Source: Pratylenchus scribneri
Taxonomy: Eukaryota; Nematoda; Chromadorea; Rhabditida; Pratylenchidae
Reading direction: 5' to 3'
NCBI GenBank assembly: GCA_030063045.1
Contig: JAQSEB010000187.1
Location: 186,001-250,000 of the forward strand
Length of the DNA stretch: 64,000 bases
Part shown: positions 10,501-22,336 of the stretch, piece by piece
Layout: each line of letters starts with the position of its first letter
Position numbering within the stretch: the first letter of the stretch is position 1
The notes under the pieces: model-generated
The model's database searches: none
What the model was told of the DNA's origin: nothing
The model's input: the letters and a program-made list of their open reading frames with translations, nothing else
Translations under genes and position numbers: made by a program

Positions 10501-13500
10501 TTTGAGCGCAAAAATTGGGCAGAAGAAAGACAAAAACGTGAACAAGAATTGGCGGATGAATTGGAAAAGGCGAAACAAAAAATTATGGAACTTGAAGCCA
10601 AATTGGAGAAACGACCATCAATGGTTGATGCGCCAAAAATTACATTGCCAAATGGTAGAAGGGGGGAATTGGGTGAATCTTTTAGCTAAATAAACTTTAT
10701 CAGAAGATGGCCGTGAGGGTAATAAAAATGATGAGAGCATTACAACAATTCCTCGCATTGAATTGCATGAAGCCAAAAAAGTGGGCGATGAATCCACGAT
10801 AAAAATGAAGGATGGTCAAAAATCGCCGCGTACGCCTCGAAGTGTTCGGAGTGCCCGAAGCTCAATTGGCTCGTTGAAATTGGAATCAGCAAGGGATGGG
10901 AATATTTTGAAAGGTGAAAATTGGCTTAAACATTGTTGTTGGCATCAAAATTGGGAAAAATTGTTTCCAAAAATGGCATAAATCTTTGGTCATTTACTAT
11001 ATTTTTTTTAATTAGAAGCCCCGGTGGCTTTAAATTTGGCTGTTAAAAAAATACGGTATATTTAGATGAGGATGAGGATTCACGGCATAGTGGTGCCGAA
11101 ATGGCACACATTAATTCGCCGCATACTCCGCCGCCTTCGCAAAATCGCACAATTGGGCCAAGAATTGGTGGACGAGAAGATAATGAGGAAACAAAAGAAT
11201 CAGTGGAGGAAGATGAAATGCCATTGGGCGATAAACCAACAAAGGAAGAGGAGCAGGAAAATGTTGCCAAAATCATTGAGGACAAAGGGAATACAAATGA
11301 GGCCGATTTGTTGAGTGAAGGAGGCGGCGATTTGGAGAGCGGAAGACCAACTACCGGTAAATTTTAGGGCAGATATATGGTTTAAAGAATGGTTTTAAAC
11401 CTTTGGGACAGACTTATGAAACATTGGCCTAAAACTTTTAAATTTGGCCAAATTTTCTGTGCCCAATTATTTTCCGCATTTATTTTAGTAAAATTAATCT
11501 AAATTTCAGCGCGTGCAATTCGAACTGCCTTGGCCCATTTGAATGAAGTCTATGAAGAATTACGCGCAAAATCGCGTGTGACCAGTCCGGCTGATGATGC
11601 CACAGGTGGGATCGGCATTTTCATTGAATACCGTATTTCCAATAATGGCTCCGTCTCTATTAGAAGCTCCCTTCTACGTGTGCATCCTCTAGATGGATCT
11701 GAAATTTAGTAACCGTAGAGGGCTAATAAGAAGTAATCCAATCCAATTGGCATACCCTTTTTAGAGGGAATTTTGCCATCTCTTTTTTATGAAAATATTC
11801 TCTTTTTTTCAGGGTAAATCTTGGCTAATAAGAAAGCAAATCATAAAGTTAGGCCTTTAGGATTAGAATATTCTCACAATTAAATCAAAAGATTTCCCTA
11901 ATTTAATTCAGCTGAAGGAAGAAGCAAAAGTGCCATTGAAAGGTGGCGGCATGGAAGTGGAATGAATGAAGAGGAGGAGGCATACTATTTTGGAAGCCAA
12001 AGCCAACGATCGGATTCGAATGAAAGTTTGGTTAAGGTAAGTGTATTGGCAAAAGTAGGAAAAATAAAATGGGCAGAATATATAGTTGGAAAATGGAGGA
12101 AATTTATTTAATTTCTATCAATGCCAATAAGGGCTTCTCTCCTATTCATGTTACTGTACCGACACTTTTTGCCTAATTACCCCTCATTCTATCAATCAAA
12201 TATTGCCGCAATCTGCCTTTTTAAACCTGCTCTTTTCCTCAATAAATGTTCGCTTTTGGTTCACTTTTTTCCCATCATTTTTGCGACGTTTTGATCAAAT
12301 TTTCCCTCACAACAGATAAATATATTCTAGCCCAATTAAATACTAAATCCAATCCCCTTTCTTGAGCCACTGGGGGCTTGGGCCTCCAGCAAAGACCCGG
12401 GGCGAGAGCCTAGGCCCACTCTCGCCCCGAACCACCTTATTAGTCCCTGGAATAAAGATAAATTCCCTATCCTAAAAATGCCATGGCATTTTACCTATTT
12501 TAGGCCGAAAGTGAAAGTGAAGATGAACAACAAGGCCAAACGGCACTTCTCCATTTGTACAGCTATTATCGGGATTTGGAGGAGCAAAGAAGGAAAAGTC
12601 AATCGACGGTGGATGGAGGAGATGCGGAAGAAGAGGAGGATGAAAGGAAGGAAGAAGAGGAAGAAGAAGAAAATGAGGCAAAAGGTAAATAACCGATAAA
12701 CCAATCCAGTTTATAATAAATATTAATTAAATTGTCCGTCCTTGGCCCCATTTTATAATAATAATTTGGCGCAATAAATTCTCTGTTTTCTATGTTTTTA
12801 AAATTCAATTCTTTCTTACAATTCCCCACCCATTCGTACAATAATGCCCGTTTAAGTGGATTTTGAGCCCATTGCTTCGGATCAAGCAATCAACATTGAA
12901 AGGGATCAAAATCGGCTTGAAAAGATTGCACGGGCCGAAAAGGTGCAATTTTTTGGTTATCCTCAAAATCAAAATATTTGAATTTTTAGGCTTTTCTATT
13001 GGGAGAAAATACACAAAATTTTATGGAGGCTTCTTCCTCAGCGGAAATGCCCAAAGCCAAAAATGATGGAATTGGTGAATCCAAATTGGATGAGGATGAA
13101 ATTGAATTTGAAAGAATTGAGAGAGAAATTTTGGAAGCGGCAAAAAATGAGCAGAAAAATGATGAAGGGAATGGAGGAGGAAATGGCCAAGGACAACATC
13201 GGGTAATTGAGGTGGGGAAATAGAAAAAGTTCAACATTAATTACATTTTTAATCGACATTTTTGAAAACAGTTTTGGGAATTGGCCTCTCGATTGGCTGA
13301 AATGCTGAATTTGGAATTGTCAATGCCTGTCGATGATGAGGACACACGGAAAAAGGCGGTTGACTCCATCATAGACAAGTCAGATCCCTAAAATTCGTCA
13401 AATTTAATCAAATTTTAGATTGAAACAAATTTTTGCAGAATTGAAAGAAGCCCGGCAAAGGGGGAAGGTCGGAGGATCAAAAAGAAGGCATTGGATGGAC

Positions 13501-13566
13501 AGGGCTAAAAGCAGCAGAGGAACAACCGAAGAGGAGGAGGAGGAGGAGGAGGATGATGCCGGGTAA
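4553..13566 (+). CDS. FHA-domain acidic coiled-coil protein (FHAD1/CEP170-like)
   Basis: A gene of about 24 exons whose phases all agree. The N-terminus (exons 4553-4681 and 5547-5700) is an FHA phosphothreonine-binding domain: LLLRNQSTLIGSHPDCDIRI, then PGVRPRHALIEF. A Pro/Glu-rich exon near 6113-6299 interrupts it before the final strands, GTIVQLRQSDILRFGSG (about 6581-6706). The rest is low complexity: a Pro/Arg-rich stretch, helical coiled-coil exons (RKNWAEERQKREQELADELEKA region, 10430-10650), Ser/Arg clusters with SPRTP sites, and strongly acidic Glu runs to the end. FHA plus coiled coil suggests a centrosomal, ciliary or cytoskeletal scaffold, but that is inference. Intron 1 needs a GC donor at 4682. 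A long intron (7416-8859) holds a minisatellite. The last exon may read to TAA 13564-13566 or splice to an exon at 13951 (ending NLPSESGLIKTDFLINI). Confidence 0.75.
7588..8771 (+). repeat. 24/26-bp minisatellite bounded by a 13-bp inverted repeat
   Basis: More than 40 tandem units of AAAATGTTTTGTTGTTCTGA plus TTTT (24 bp) pass into a 26-bp form with an extra GTT (CAATGTTTTGTTGTTGTTCT plus GATTTT). The block is bracketed by AGTACGGTATTCC (7587-7599) and its exact complement GGAATACCGTACT (8759-8771). The right edge carries one degenerate unit of the other minisatellite family (TTTCCGTAATGATTATAAAT). It lies entirely in an intron of the FHA gene. Confidence 0.9.
10078..10345 (+). repeat. Dispersed repeat, copy 1 (intron of FHA gene)
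   Basis: This segment matches a second segment at about 25540-25800 in blocks: a GTATTAAAC-plus-TTTAAACC block, a TTTTGATTNAAAACTA block, and GATGCTTCTTGATGAGATCT followed by A-CGAT. The order and spacing of the blocks agree, so the two are diverged copies of one interspersed element. I saw no coding capacity. Confidence 0.65.
12399..12428. other. GC-rich perfect hairpin in intron
   Basis: GGGGCGAGAG (12399-12408) and CTCTCGCCCC (12419-12428) form a perfect 10-bp stem around a 10-base loop. It sits in a short GC-rich island within an otherwise AT-rich intron of the FHA gene. It might be the core of an old element or a structured RNA segment; the sequence alone does not decide. Confidence 0.6.
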
Positions 13567-14231
13567 ATATTAGCGTGAAGAAAATTAATTACAAAATATG
13601 CCCTTTTAATTCTCTTTGGGCAATTATTTTTCAACCCCTCAAAAATTTGGGATCTAACTCCTTATTTGTGGACTCTTTAGAACCAATTTCGCGGAGTTTT
13701 GTAAAGCTTTGGGGAATTAAGAAGAAAATACAATTAAAAATATGTTTAAAGTCACAATGTCACGAGTTTTGGGTCCTCAAAGTCGAAGGCAGGGAATTTT
13801 TTAGAGTGGAGAATTAAAAGAGTATATACGGTAATTGGGGAAAAAATTTCCACCAATCATTGAAAAGGGAGACTTTCAATCAAATATAGCCTCGGGGCAA
13901 ATAGTTGATTGACATTTATTTACCTGCATTAATCTTAATATATTTTTCAGGGAATCTGCCATCTGAATCCGGTTTAATTAAAACTGATTTTTTAATCAAT
14001 ATATAAATGTTCATTTGACTCAATTTTTATTATTTCGGTTAACATTTATTAATGAAATGCAAATGTCCAATTTATTCATTCATCAAATTGCCCCATTTTT
14101 CACTAATTTTCAGTTCTTTCATTCCGCCATCAATTCTCGGCCATCAGCTGGTCCAAATATGGCTTCAACAATTGGCCATGGGTCCAAGCAATAAAATTGG
14201 AAATTATTTTTATTTTAATTTCCCCAATTTT

Positions 14232-15384
14232 TTACGTTGGATGAAATCGAAAACGAGGGCGTCCCTGGCGATCGACGAGAAATTTCTCAAAATTCCTTTA
14301 AAAATATTATTTAATTTGTGTAATTTTGGAAAAATGAGATGATAAAGAAAATGTTGAAGAATAATTTTACGCAACAAATATTCTCGTGGAGGAAACAAAA
14401 TATTTTATTTAAGGAAAAGATGAAAAACTACCAAGTAATGTCGGTGACCTGAAATAATAATTTTCGCACTTTCATTTCTTAAAAAATTACCCGTATCGGA
14501 TTGTACATTAACTCATTGCTGTGGCCCAATTGAAGAACCTATAAATTGGTGGAAATGAAGGGTATGGTATCTCAAATGGTGCTATCCAATATGATTTTTA
14601 ACCCCGTTTTATGATCTATCCTCGAAATGTGATCCAAAATTAGGAGAAATGTGGCTCCGAAAGAGTTTGGGATTTGACTAAATTCCCTCTTCAAAAGAAT
14701 TCACCGTTTGCGGGCATGATTCCTTGAGGAATTCATAAAGTGGATGTTGATTTTCGCCGTTTACTTCCAATTTGCCGAACAAATGCAAATTTGGATGGAC
14801 TTAAAAATGAGAAACATTAACACCTTTTATAATTCCTCATTACTCGTGAAATTGTTCCCCGGTCGTACATGGACAATTCCTGAAGGATTAATGCAATTCC
14901 ATCACTCCATTACATACCGTTGATCAATTCATGGTTCTCGGCCGGCTCTTGCAAATAGAATTGATTGCAGGGAAAGCCCAAAATCCGCATGTCCTTGATT
15001 TGATCAAGGAGAGGACCAAAATCATTGTATTGTTGAGTATAGGCTAAAAGTAGAAGGGTGGACGATTTGATGGAATCTTTGGCAACTAACCACAAAAAGT
15101 GGCCACATTCACGACCAACAGAATTTGGCCTTTGTATTTTTGCAAATCGGTGGTTTGACCATCCAATGTCTCAACACTTTTAGGAGGGAAATGAACATTA
15201 TTAGCCCTCTATGTCCTAACTTGAAATCGTATATAGTTTGGTTGACGGGAAGGCATTTGCTCCATCGACTGGTTTCATCGATGAGTGCCGGGCCAGGCTG
15301 CTTTTTGGCTACTTCAGCGGCATGAATATGACCAAAAATCAAATGTAAAACGAAAAGAAGGACAAGGTTGAACGAATTCATCAT
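14232..15384 (-). CDS. Secreted glutathione peroxidase, Cys type
   Basis: The enzyme reduces hydroperoxides with glutathione or thioredoxin, probably outside the cell. Eight exons (15384-15221, 15176-15091, 15043-14918, 14879-14844, 14799-14705, 14538-14491, 14448-14432, 14295-14232) give 211 residues with all phases consistent, the usual size for the family. It starts with a hydrophobic signal peptide ([20 protein letters not shown]). Family motifs in order are IYDFNVETLDG, the active-site block [43 protein letters not shown] and the C-terminal [15 protein letters not shown]. The catalytic residue is encoded as Cys (TGT), not selenocysteine, so no SECIS element is expected. A further peptide resembling a peroxidase C-terminus (KPYLDQLMAEN) is encoded about 85 bases past the stop but cannot be joined with standard splice sites. 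The gene is divergent from the CCHC gene at 16113. Confidence 0.9.
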
Positions 15385-16112
15385 TAGTTTGAAAAACTAG
15401 AAATATTCTTTTTGTAGGAGATTCACAAATTTGCCGAAAGGTAAAAGTAATTCATCAAATTCACCTTTCTGTTACCGGATGGAAGGTTTAAAAAAGCTGC
15501 CATTGAATTAATTCACCTATTCATTTTTTATATTTTTCATCTTTTGTATTTTTAATCACCCATTCATTCACTTTTCGTTGCGCAAAACTTTTGTTTCCAT
15601 TCATTAAAAAAGAAAAGCTTGTTCATACGTAAAGCTTAAAATGAAAGAAAAGAAAAGGGTCATTAATAGAGATTTAAATTTGCAAAAAAATTTTTTACAT
15701 TTTTTATTTTTTTTATCCATTTTCTCTTCACTCTCTATTTTTCTCGTTGTATTTCTCGCACTCTCATTTCTCCTTCTTTTTCTCTGACTCAACTAATCGA
15801 CCGCGCGCGACCGACCGACATGCAGCAGCGCGGCGGGCGCGGTTCTTCGTTCTCAGCAAAATCAAGGTCTAGGACCAATTTTGGGATGCTTTACGAGAGT
15901 TCGAGTTTCTCAGAATATATTTCAGTTCAGTAAAAGTAACATTAATAAAAAATAAATAACACGATAGGATTACATTCCTAAATAAGCTGATTTTTATTGA
16001 TTCAATATGGACAATCGAATTTATTTATGCGCATTAATTCAGATTTGAAGAATATTTTAAATCAGATCAATCGACTATTAATTTAAAAACTGCTAAAAGT
16101 GGATCGGTGAAA
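15385..16112. other. Divergent intergenic promoter region
   Basis: This lies between the minus-strand glutathione peroxidase and the plus-strand CCHC protein. It contains T-rich and TTTCTC-rich tracts (about 15720-15780) and a short GC-rich island (about 15800-15845, GCGCGCGACC region). No coding exon is evident. It probably holds the promoters of both genes. Confidence 0.5.
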
Positions 16113-18657
16113 ATGAGTAATCATCACCAACAAAATTCGGCTCTTCAACAACAACAAACGCAATTCTTTGCAACCGCAAACCAACAACAACAGGCGATCT
16201 TCTATCAAGCTCCGGCGCAGGCTGCTGATCGTTTTCAACAGGTTCTTTTCTTAGGAGTAAATTTACAAATTAGAATTGTGAAGTTTAATTGAAAAAGGGA
16301 AAAATGCATATTTCCAGAAACAATAATCTATATTTATGATCAATTATCAATCCAATATTGTAAAATTTTATAGATGACTATTCACCAGACCCATCCGGTT
16401 AACATGCCCACGCAACCAATAAATGCCCACGGATTTGGAAATGGTCAACATCCGCAGTTGCATAACTATCTGCAAGGACCAACACATCATCAGCATACAC
16501 AATCGCTGTTGAGCATGGCTGCTGGGCCTAATAACCAACCGATGTTTGCTCCGCATCCAAGCCATCAACAGCCACCGATGGCCCCTCTTTTTGCTGCAAA
16601 TTTCAAAGCACCACCACCGTCTATGGCTCTCCCTGGACATCAACAAGTGCAACCATTCTATCCGGCGCAACCACAACATCAGTCAAATGTGCCACCGCCT
16701 CAATCTGCACCTCCATTCGGTCAAAATCAACCGTCAAACTACAATACATATGTGGAAACACCGCCGCCTCTTCCTCCTCATCAACAACATCATCATCAAC
16801 AACAAATGACACATTTTTATGCGCAACCACAACAACCGCATCAGCAAAATTTGCCACCTCAATCTGCTCCTCCATTCCCAGGGCAGGCTCAAATCTACCA
16901 CATTCAGTATCCCATTCCGATGGAGCAACCGCCACCGCCAACGCATTTGGTACATCATCAACCACCGCAACATGTCTATCCGCCACCGCAGCAACATCAT
17001 CAGCAAAATTTGCCGGCACAATCTGCGCCTCCACACCAAAACCAACCGTCAAGCTACATTCCTCCAACTCCAAAAGGTTTTAATTTAAATTTATCAACTA
17101 GAACTAATAAGGGAATTCTTAAAAGAAAAAATATCCAAATTAATTTTCACCCATCAAACTAATGAATATTTCCTCTCCGCAGATAGACGATCGTACAGCA
17201 TTCAACCAGCTGATGGGCCACTCCATTCGATCGGAAACACCGGCGGCAGCATTGAGGGTGCCAACAATGGTGTTGGAAATGGCGATGGCATCAACAACGC
17301 AAATGAGGGAACAGACAATAATGGAAATGGGCGGGATGGACAAACACCGGCGGATGGTCGTGAATCGTCCACAGCGGATGGTCAAAGGAAGACAACCCCA
17401 TTGTCAGTGGAAGCCAACAAGGAGGAGGATATGAAGCGGTCAACCAGTGGCAATGGTGACATCATCAATAATCAGCCGATGAACAGCATGGGCCAATGGC
17501 CAGCTCCAAAAGGTTTTAATAAATTATAATTAAATTCATAAATAATAATTATTAAATTTATATTCTGAAAATAAAAATAATTAAATAAAATTGTTTTAGA
17601 TAAGCCGGTTGCTGCAATTTGCCCTAATAACATTGGTGGGAGCAGCGGCGGCGATGGACATAGCACCACTCCATCATCGGATTTGGCAACAAATTCCACG
17701 GCCATCAATGCACCTCCTCCTCCTCCTTCAACAAATTACCAAAATTGGCAACCGAATTCGCAGCCACAATCCCGTCGCCAATCCCAGGATGTTCGCTGCA
17801 ATTACAATGCCTCCTTTCAACAGCAGCAAAGTGGTCGAGGGGAACACCAACAGCAAAATTGGAAGCAGCATCCACAGAGTTAGTTTTGAAAATTTTATTA
17901 GAGCATTAATTTAATAAATTATTTAATGTTCATTCATTAAAAAAATATTAAAAAATTCATTAAAAAATCAAAGCACATTATTAATTATGGAATTTTAAGA
18001 TCGACAATCATTCAACAACAATAATTATAAATCGAACATGGGTGGCATTGGCGGCGGAAGCAATGGTCCAACCACCACCAATATGTACACCAACCACAAT
18101 CCCCCATCGAATGCCCATCCACCGCATCATTTCCACCACTACAATCAGCAACAACAATCATTTGGGCGTCAATCGCAGGATGTTCGTTCCCAACAATGCA
18201 TGTCGTGTGGCGCCGCTGATCATCGACTCCATAATTGTCAAAAAAGTAAAATAAATTTTTAATTAATTTGTTATTTAATTGGCTTTAAAATTATTTATTT
18301 TTAATAAAATTCCCAATTTTTCTAGCCAAGGATTTGGCCATGTTTGCTCAAATATTCGAGAGGCAAACCCGTCATCCGGCATTATTGCCCAAAGAGACGA
18401 TGATGCCACAAAATCGTCCACACTACTACCAACAACAAGGCGGCGGACGCAACAATGATTTTTACCATCATCACCAGAACATCAACCAATCTCAACAATA
18501 TAATCAACATCATAAACGCGTCGGAAGTGGTGGAGGTGGCGGAGGAGGCGGTCAACGTTATAACAACTATGGTGGAAGGGACAGCGGCGGTGGCCCTCGT
18601 GGACCGAAAAGAGAAGGGAACAACAATTATCGGCCGCAGCAACAGCAGCCACAATGA
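16113..18657 (+). CDS. Gln/Pro/His-rich CCHC zinc-knuckle protein with RGG-type tail
   Basis: Six exons (16113-16241, 16374-17076, 17183-17512, 17600-17878, 18000-18245, 18326-18657) give 672 residues; the summed length is an exact multiple of three. The first half is low-complexity Gln, Pro and His (prion-like) with recurrent NLPPQSAPP-type repeats. A Gly/Asn-rich centre follows, in which SRRQSQDVR or GRQSQDVR recurs twice. One zinc knuckle fits CX2CX4HX4C (CMSCGAADHRLHNC, around 18199-18240). The C-terminus is Gly/Arg-rich (GGGGGGGGQRYNNYGGRDSGGG). Single-stranded RNA binding and condensate formation, perhaps in germ granules or P-bodies, are likely from this composition, but I do not recognise an orthologue. 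The 3' UTR contains AATAAA-like signals near 18828. Confidence 0.85.
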
Positions 18658-19857
18658 CCAACTATAATAAAGAACGGTGAATATTGGGAAGGAAGGAAGA
18701 TGATGGATGGATGAACCGCCGTGTTTTGCATAAAATTGAAATTTGATCCGAAAAACACACACACATAAGGACCAACACATACATTTATTTAATTTGCATG
18801 CATCGTTATATTGTCATCATTTCATGAAAATAAATAAATTTTGATGATTTTTGCAAAGAATAATCTATTTTTTTGGTAAAAATTGAAAACATTCTTTGTC
18901 AATTCATTCATCCAATTTTATATTTGATGGAAATATTTTTCAATTTTTTACCAGAATTTTATGGAAATATTTAATTTTAGAAAAGTCTTAAAATGCAATT
19001 TAAATCAATGGCAGGCGGCATTGGAAACAATCAGTCCATTAGAAGGTCAGCATCTATCTTTTCTCCCTCAATTAAAATATTCCTCAACTCAACCCCAACC
19101 ACCAAAAACAATTACCTATTCTAAATTTCAATATTTCACACTCCACTAAAAATAAACTTTACACTGTTTATTTTCCATTCGCAACACAATTCGGTCGGCG
19201 GGATTGTAAATTTCCATTAGAGAATAGATAATGGGATTTCGTTTTATTAGGATTTAAAAAAATGATTATCTATAAATTACGATTAAAATCTAAGTAATTT
19301 TTTGGCTCGCTGATCCTTTAATTAATAATTAGGTTTCGCTTTTAATTTTTTTTTATGCACTATTCTCCAAAATTAGTGGGTTTGTTGTTCGTGGGATGAA
19401 CCAATGCGACAACAAAAACCCCAATCCATTCATTCATTCAATGTCAGTTCCAATTATTTCGCTTCACCCTTTCGCCTTACTACCACTATTCATTCGCACC
19501 TTTCTTCCAGCATAAATGTTGAATAATTAGTCCCCCCCCCATTGCGCGCATGTTCCTCTAATATTGTTAGAACATCATTTATTTTGTATTTAAAACCCAA
19601 AAAAAGTTATTTCCATTTTGTCATTAACAAATTCGCATTTTCCTTGCCAATTAACACCTTTTCCCATTTATTTTACAATTAAGGAATAACGAAAAGTAGG
19701 TGAACGGAATTAATCTCCGCCAAAAATCTTTGACACCTTTTCCAAATGAGTTCATCTACTTTAAATTTTTCCCTAAAATAAACATAAATATTACAAAAAA
19801 TAAAACAAACTTCCTCTTTGCTAAAATTCAAATCAACTAATTTACTTCATTTTGCAG
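18658..19857. other. Intergenic, no gene seen
   Basis: It contains the 3' UTR of the CCHC gene and AT-rich spacer, with a homopolymer C run near 19535. Short open frames lack splice context or recognisable motifs. Confidence 0.5.
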
Positions 19858-21153
19858 ATGTCCTTCATCATCTTTGTCTATGCCCAAATCCTTCTCATTG
19901 CTTTTGGCTTCCTCCTTCTGCCAATTTTTGGCCAAACCATTGCAAATATTCCCGATTTGGACACTCAATTGCCCAACTTTTATAGATGGATGGAACAGAA
20001 TTCATATATTTGTAAGTGCTTTTTTGGGCAAAATTCAATAATTTAAATTCAATTAATTTATTATTAAATCAAAAATTCATCAAAAATGCTTCCAATTTAA
20101 TTGTTTAATGTCCACCAATTAAAGGTGAGGATTCATCTTTCACGGATTCGCCCCAATTCCTGAGCGAGGAGGACGCCAACCAATTCCATTGTTCGGCACT
20201 TTGCGGCGATCCGATGGATTTTCCGCATTTGGCCTGTGCAAAACGAGCCAGTCAAAAGCCACATGAATGGCCTCAATGTCATTCGGGTATAATTTTAGGG
20301 TTAATTAATTTAAATTCAAATTTATTTTAGTGCCTCCTTTGTGTGTGCTGAATTTTGTGCAAGAATTTTTGGCACTCAAAATCCACCGGGGCGAATTCTC
20401 AATCGACCATTTGATGGCGGCAACCCAAAAGCAACAAAAACAATTCACTGAACCACCAACACAGATTGGTTAAAATTTGGTGATGAATTTTTTTTTAATT
20501 TAGCCATTTTTATAGCTTCAACTCCTTCAACCACTTTCGACCAACAAAAATTGGAATTGATGGGAAAAAGTCAGAAAAATAATATGGAGGCCAGTTTTGA
20601 AAGGAGAAAAACAGCAGATGATTTTCAATTCATAGAGGTATTATTTTTAAATTAAAAATATAATTTATTCTTAATAATGTTGGAAAAAATTAAGGTGGAC
20701 GGCGAGACAAAAAACCATCAAAAGGAGGAAAAGAAAAGTAGCAATGAAATTCAACAATCAACCAGAACATTATCCTCACCTTTCGTCAAAAATCATCTCA
20801 ATTTGAATAAAAAAGGTTTTTTATTATATTCAAGAATTAATTTCACTCATTAAATTTTATTAAGTTAACACATTGGAATTCAAAAAAGATCCCCCGCCAA
20901 CATTGTCCGCCCTAATTGCACCCAAAAAGCCAATTTTGGACATTTCCAAAAAGCATCGATGCCGGCCGGATGTGGATGTTGATTCTTGCAAATTTTGGGC
21001 ACAAAATGGAGAATGCAATGCAAATCCGGTAAATTCCATTCATTTATTATATCCAAAAAATCATGCCTACATTTTTAGGTTTACATGCTCCGAGAATGCC
21101 AATGGGCTTGTGGCATATGTGGGAATGGACGAGTGGAGGAATTTAGAAGTTAA
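19858..21153 (+). CDS. Secreted ShKT-domain protein
   Basis: Seven exons (19858-20011, 20125-20286, 20331-20468, 20516-20637, 20695-20815, 20865-21028, 21079-21153) give 311 residues with consistent phases. The N-terminus is a clear signal peptide (hydrophobic to about residue 22, then GQT). A Cys-containing N-terminal region (CSALCGDPMDFPHLACAKRA) precedes a Lys/Gln-rich linker. The last two exons encode a ShKT domain: CRPDVDVDSC, CKFWAQNGEC, then NPVYMLREC and CQWACGIC, which is the six-cysteine pattern with the diagnostic NP-YM and A/S-CG-C. ShKT domains in nematodes occur in extracellular enzymes, cuticle proteins and secreted immunomodulators. No enzyme domain is seen here, so the role is unknown. 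Confidence 0.85.
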
Positions 21154-21298
21154 ACAAACACAGAATTTAAAAACTTTAATACACATTTATTTTGTTCATT
21201 TTTCAATTTCAATAAATCAATAAATTTTATTCATAAATCAATAAATTTTCCTAATCAATTGAAATTATTCGGGAAACATAGAACATTAATCGGCCATT

Positions 21299-22336
21299 TT
21301 ATTTCCTCAATTTTCCCTCTTCCCGTTTTGATGAGCCTTTTGAATCGACATTATCCGTGTCCGATGGCATAGGGAAAAGTTCAAATCTTGAAATTTTTAA
21401 ATTTTTTGGCATTTAATTTAAAGGAAAAATACCCAAAGTCCGAAGTGGCTGGTGGGTCTGGTTCAATTATATCCATCATGCCAGGATCTTTTGGTTTTGG
21501 GCGGCTTACCGGTGCGCCATAGATATTTGGTTTTGGACTGCCTATTGGTGTGCCAGACATATAAGTAGCACCTAAAAATATGGAATTATAATAATAAAAT
21601 TTATTCACACAAACCTGGTTTGAATGAAGATGGGAATTTTTCGTCCATTTTCGGCTTGAACTTCGATCCATCCTCTTGCCCCTGTTCCATTTTCAATGGT
21701 TGGCCACTTCGATTTGCTTCCCGCAGCTGGGCATAGGTTAAACCCTGCTTGCCTGCAGTGGTGGTTCGAGGAAAGTTCTCGCGTTGCCCTTGGAAGGAAA
21801 TGTCCGGTTGATTATCCATTTCAGAATACTGAATTTTAAAGATAAATTCCTTCATTTTTTCTACAAACCTTATTCCTCAGCTCTCCTACTCGTTGATTTA
21901 TTCGTTTAGCGCAAGGTAGAGTGGGTAGGAATAGCAAATCAGTGATGACCATAACCCCAGCTGGAACCTGAATATAAACATTGAACATTTTTTACATATT
22001 CAAAAATTTACAAATCCAAAAACGAGCATCCTACTAGTCATTCCCCATTTCTTGAATATCCCGCGTTCCTTCAATGCGTATAAGCCGATAACGCTGGCAA
22101 GTGCACACGGTGTTCCACGCCATACTGTGGCCTGAAAATGCAGTTGAAAATGATGAAAAAAATTGGAGTTCCCAACCTCTTTGAGGCAGTTGATGATTAA
22201 TCCTCTTATTTCATTTTTTTCCTCTAGTGAAATACTGAATTTTAGGATTTTATATTTAAATATATTAATAAAAAGCAAACCGAGATATAAAAACTGCTTT
22301 TTCCTCACGGGACATTCGAGGAGGAAAATCATCCAT
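21299..22336 (-). CDS. OCIA-domain protein (OCIAD1/OCIAD2-like)
   Basis: OCIA-domain proteins are mitochondrial or endosomal membrane proteins; human OCIAD1 and OCIAD2 affect respiratory complex assembly. The first exon starts MDDFPPRMSREEKAVFISR (ATG at 22336) and the second continues SLEEKNEIRGLIINCLKE, the Glu-rich lead of the domain. Next comes TVWRGTPCALASVIGLYALK with a second hydrophobic segment (VPAGVMVITDLLFLPTLPCA), so there are two membrane helices. The C-terminal region contains GLTYAQLREANR, which resembles the TYEELRNKNR block of OCIAD1, and ends with a charged tail (stop at 21299). It lies 278 bp downstream of the tyrosine-kinase fragment on the same strand. Confidence 0.75.

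Noticed and set aside
11047..11637. Inverted pair AATACGGTAT / AATACCGTATT around an FHA exon as element ends
   Set aside because: Only 10 bp match, and the segment between is an ordinary coding exon with conserved phase, so the pairing is probably chance.
14052..14342. Plus-strand terminal exon for the FHA gene (SFHSAINSRPSAGPN-like peptide)
   Set aside because: Its phase does not match the preceding exon, and the same DNA is partly coding on the minus strand for the glutathione peroxidase C-terminus.
16368..17073. Minus-strand frames opposite the Gln/His-rich exon
   Set aside because: The complement of CAA/CAT/CCA codon runs has few stops; the plus-strand protein has splice sites, a zinc knuckle and exact phase.
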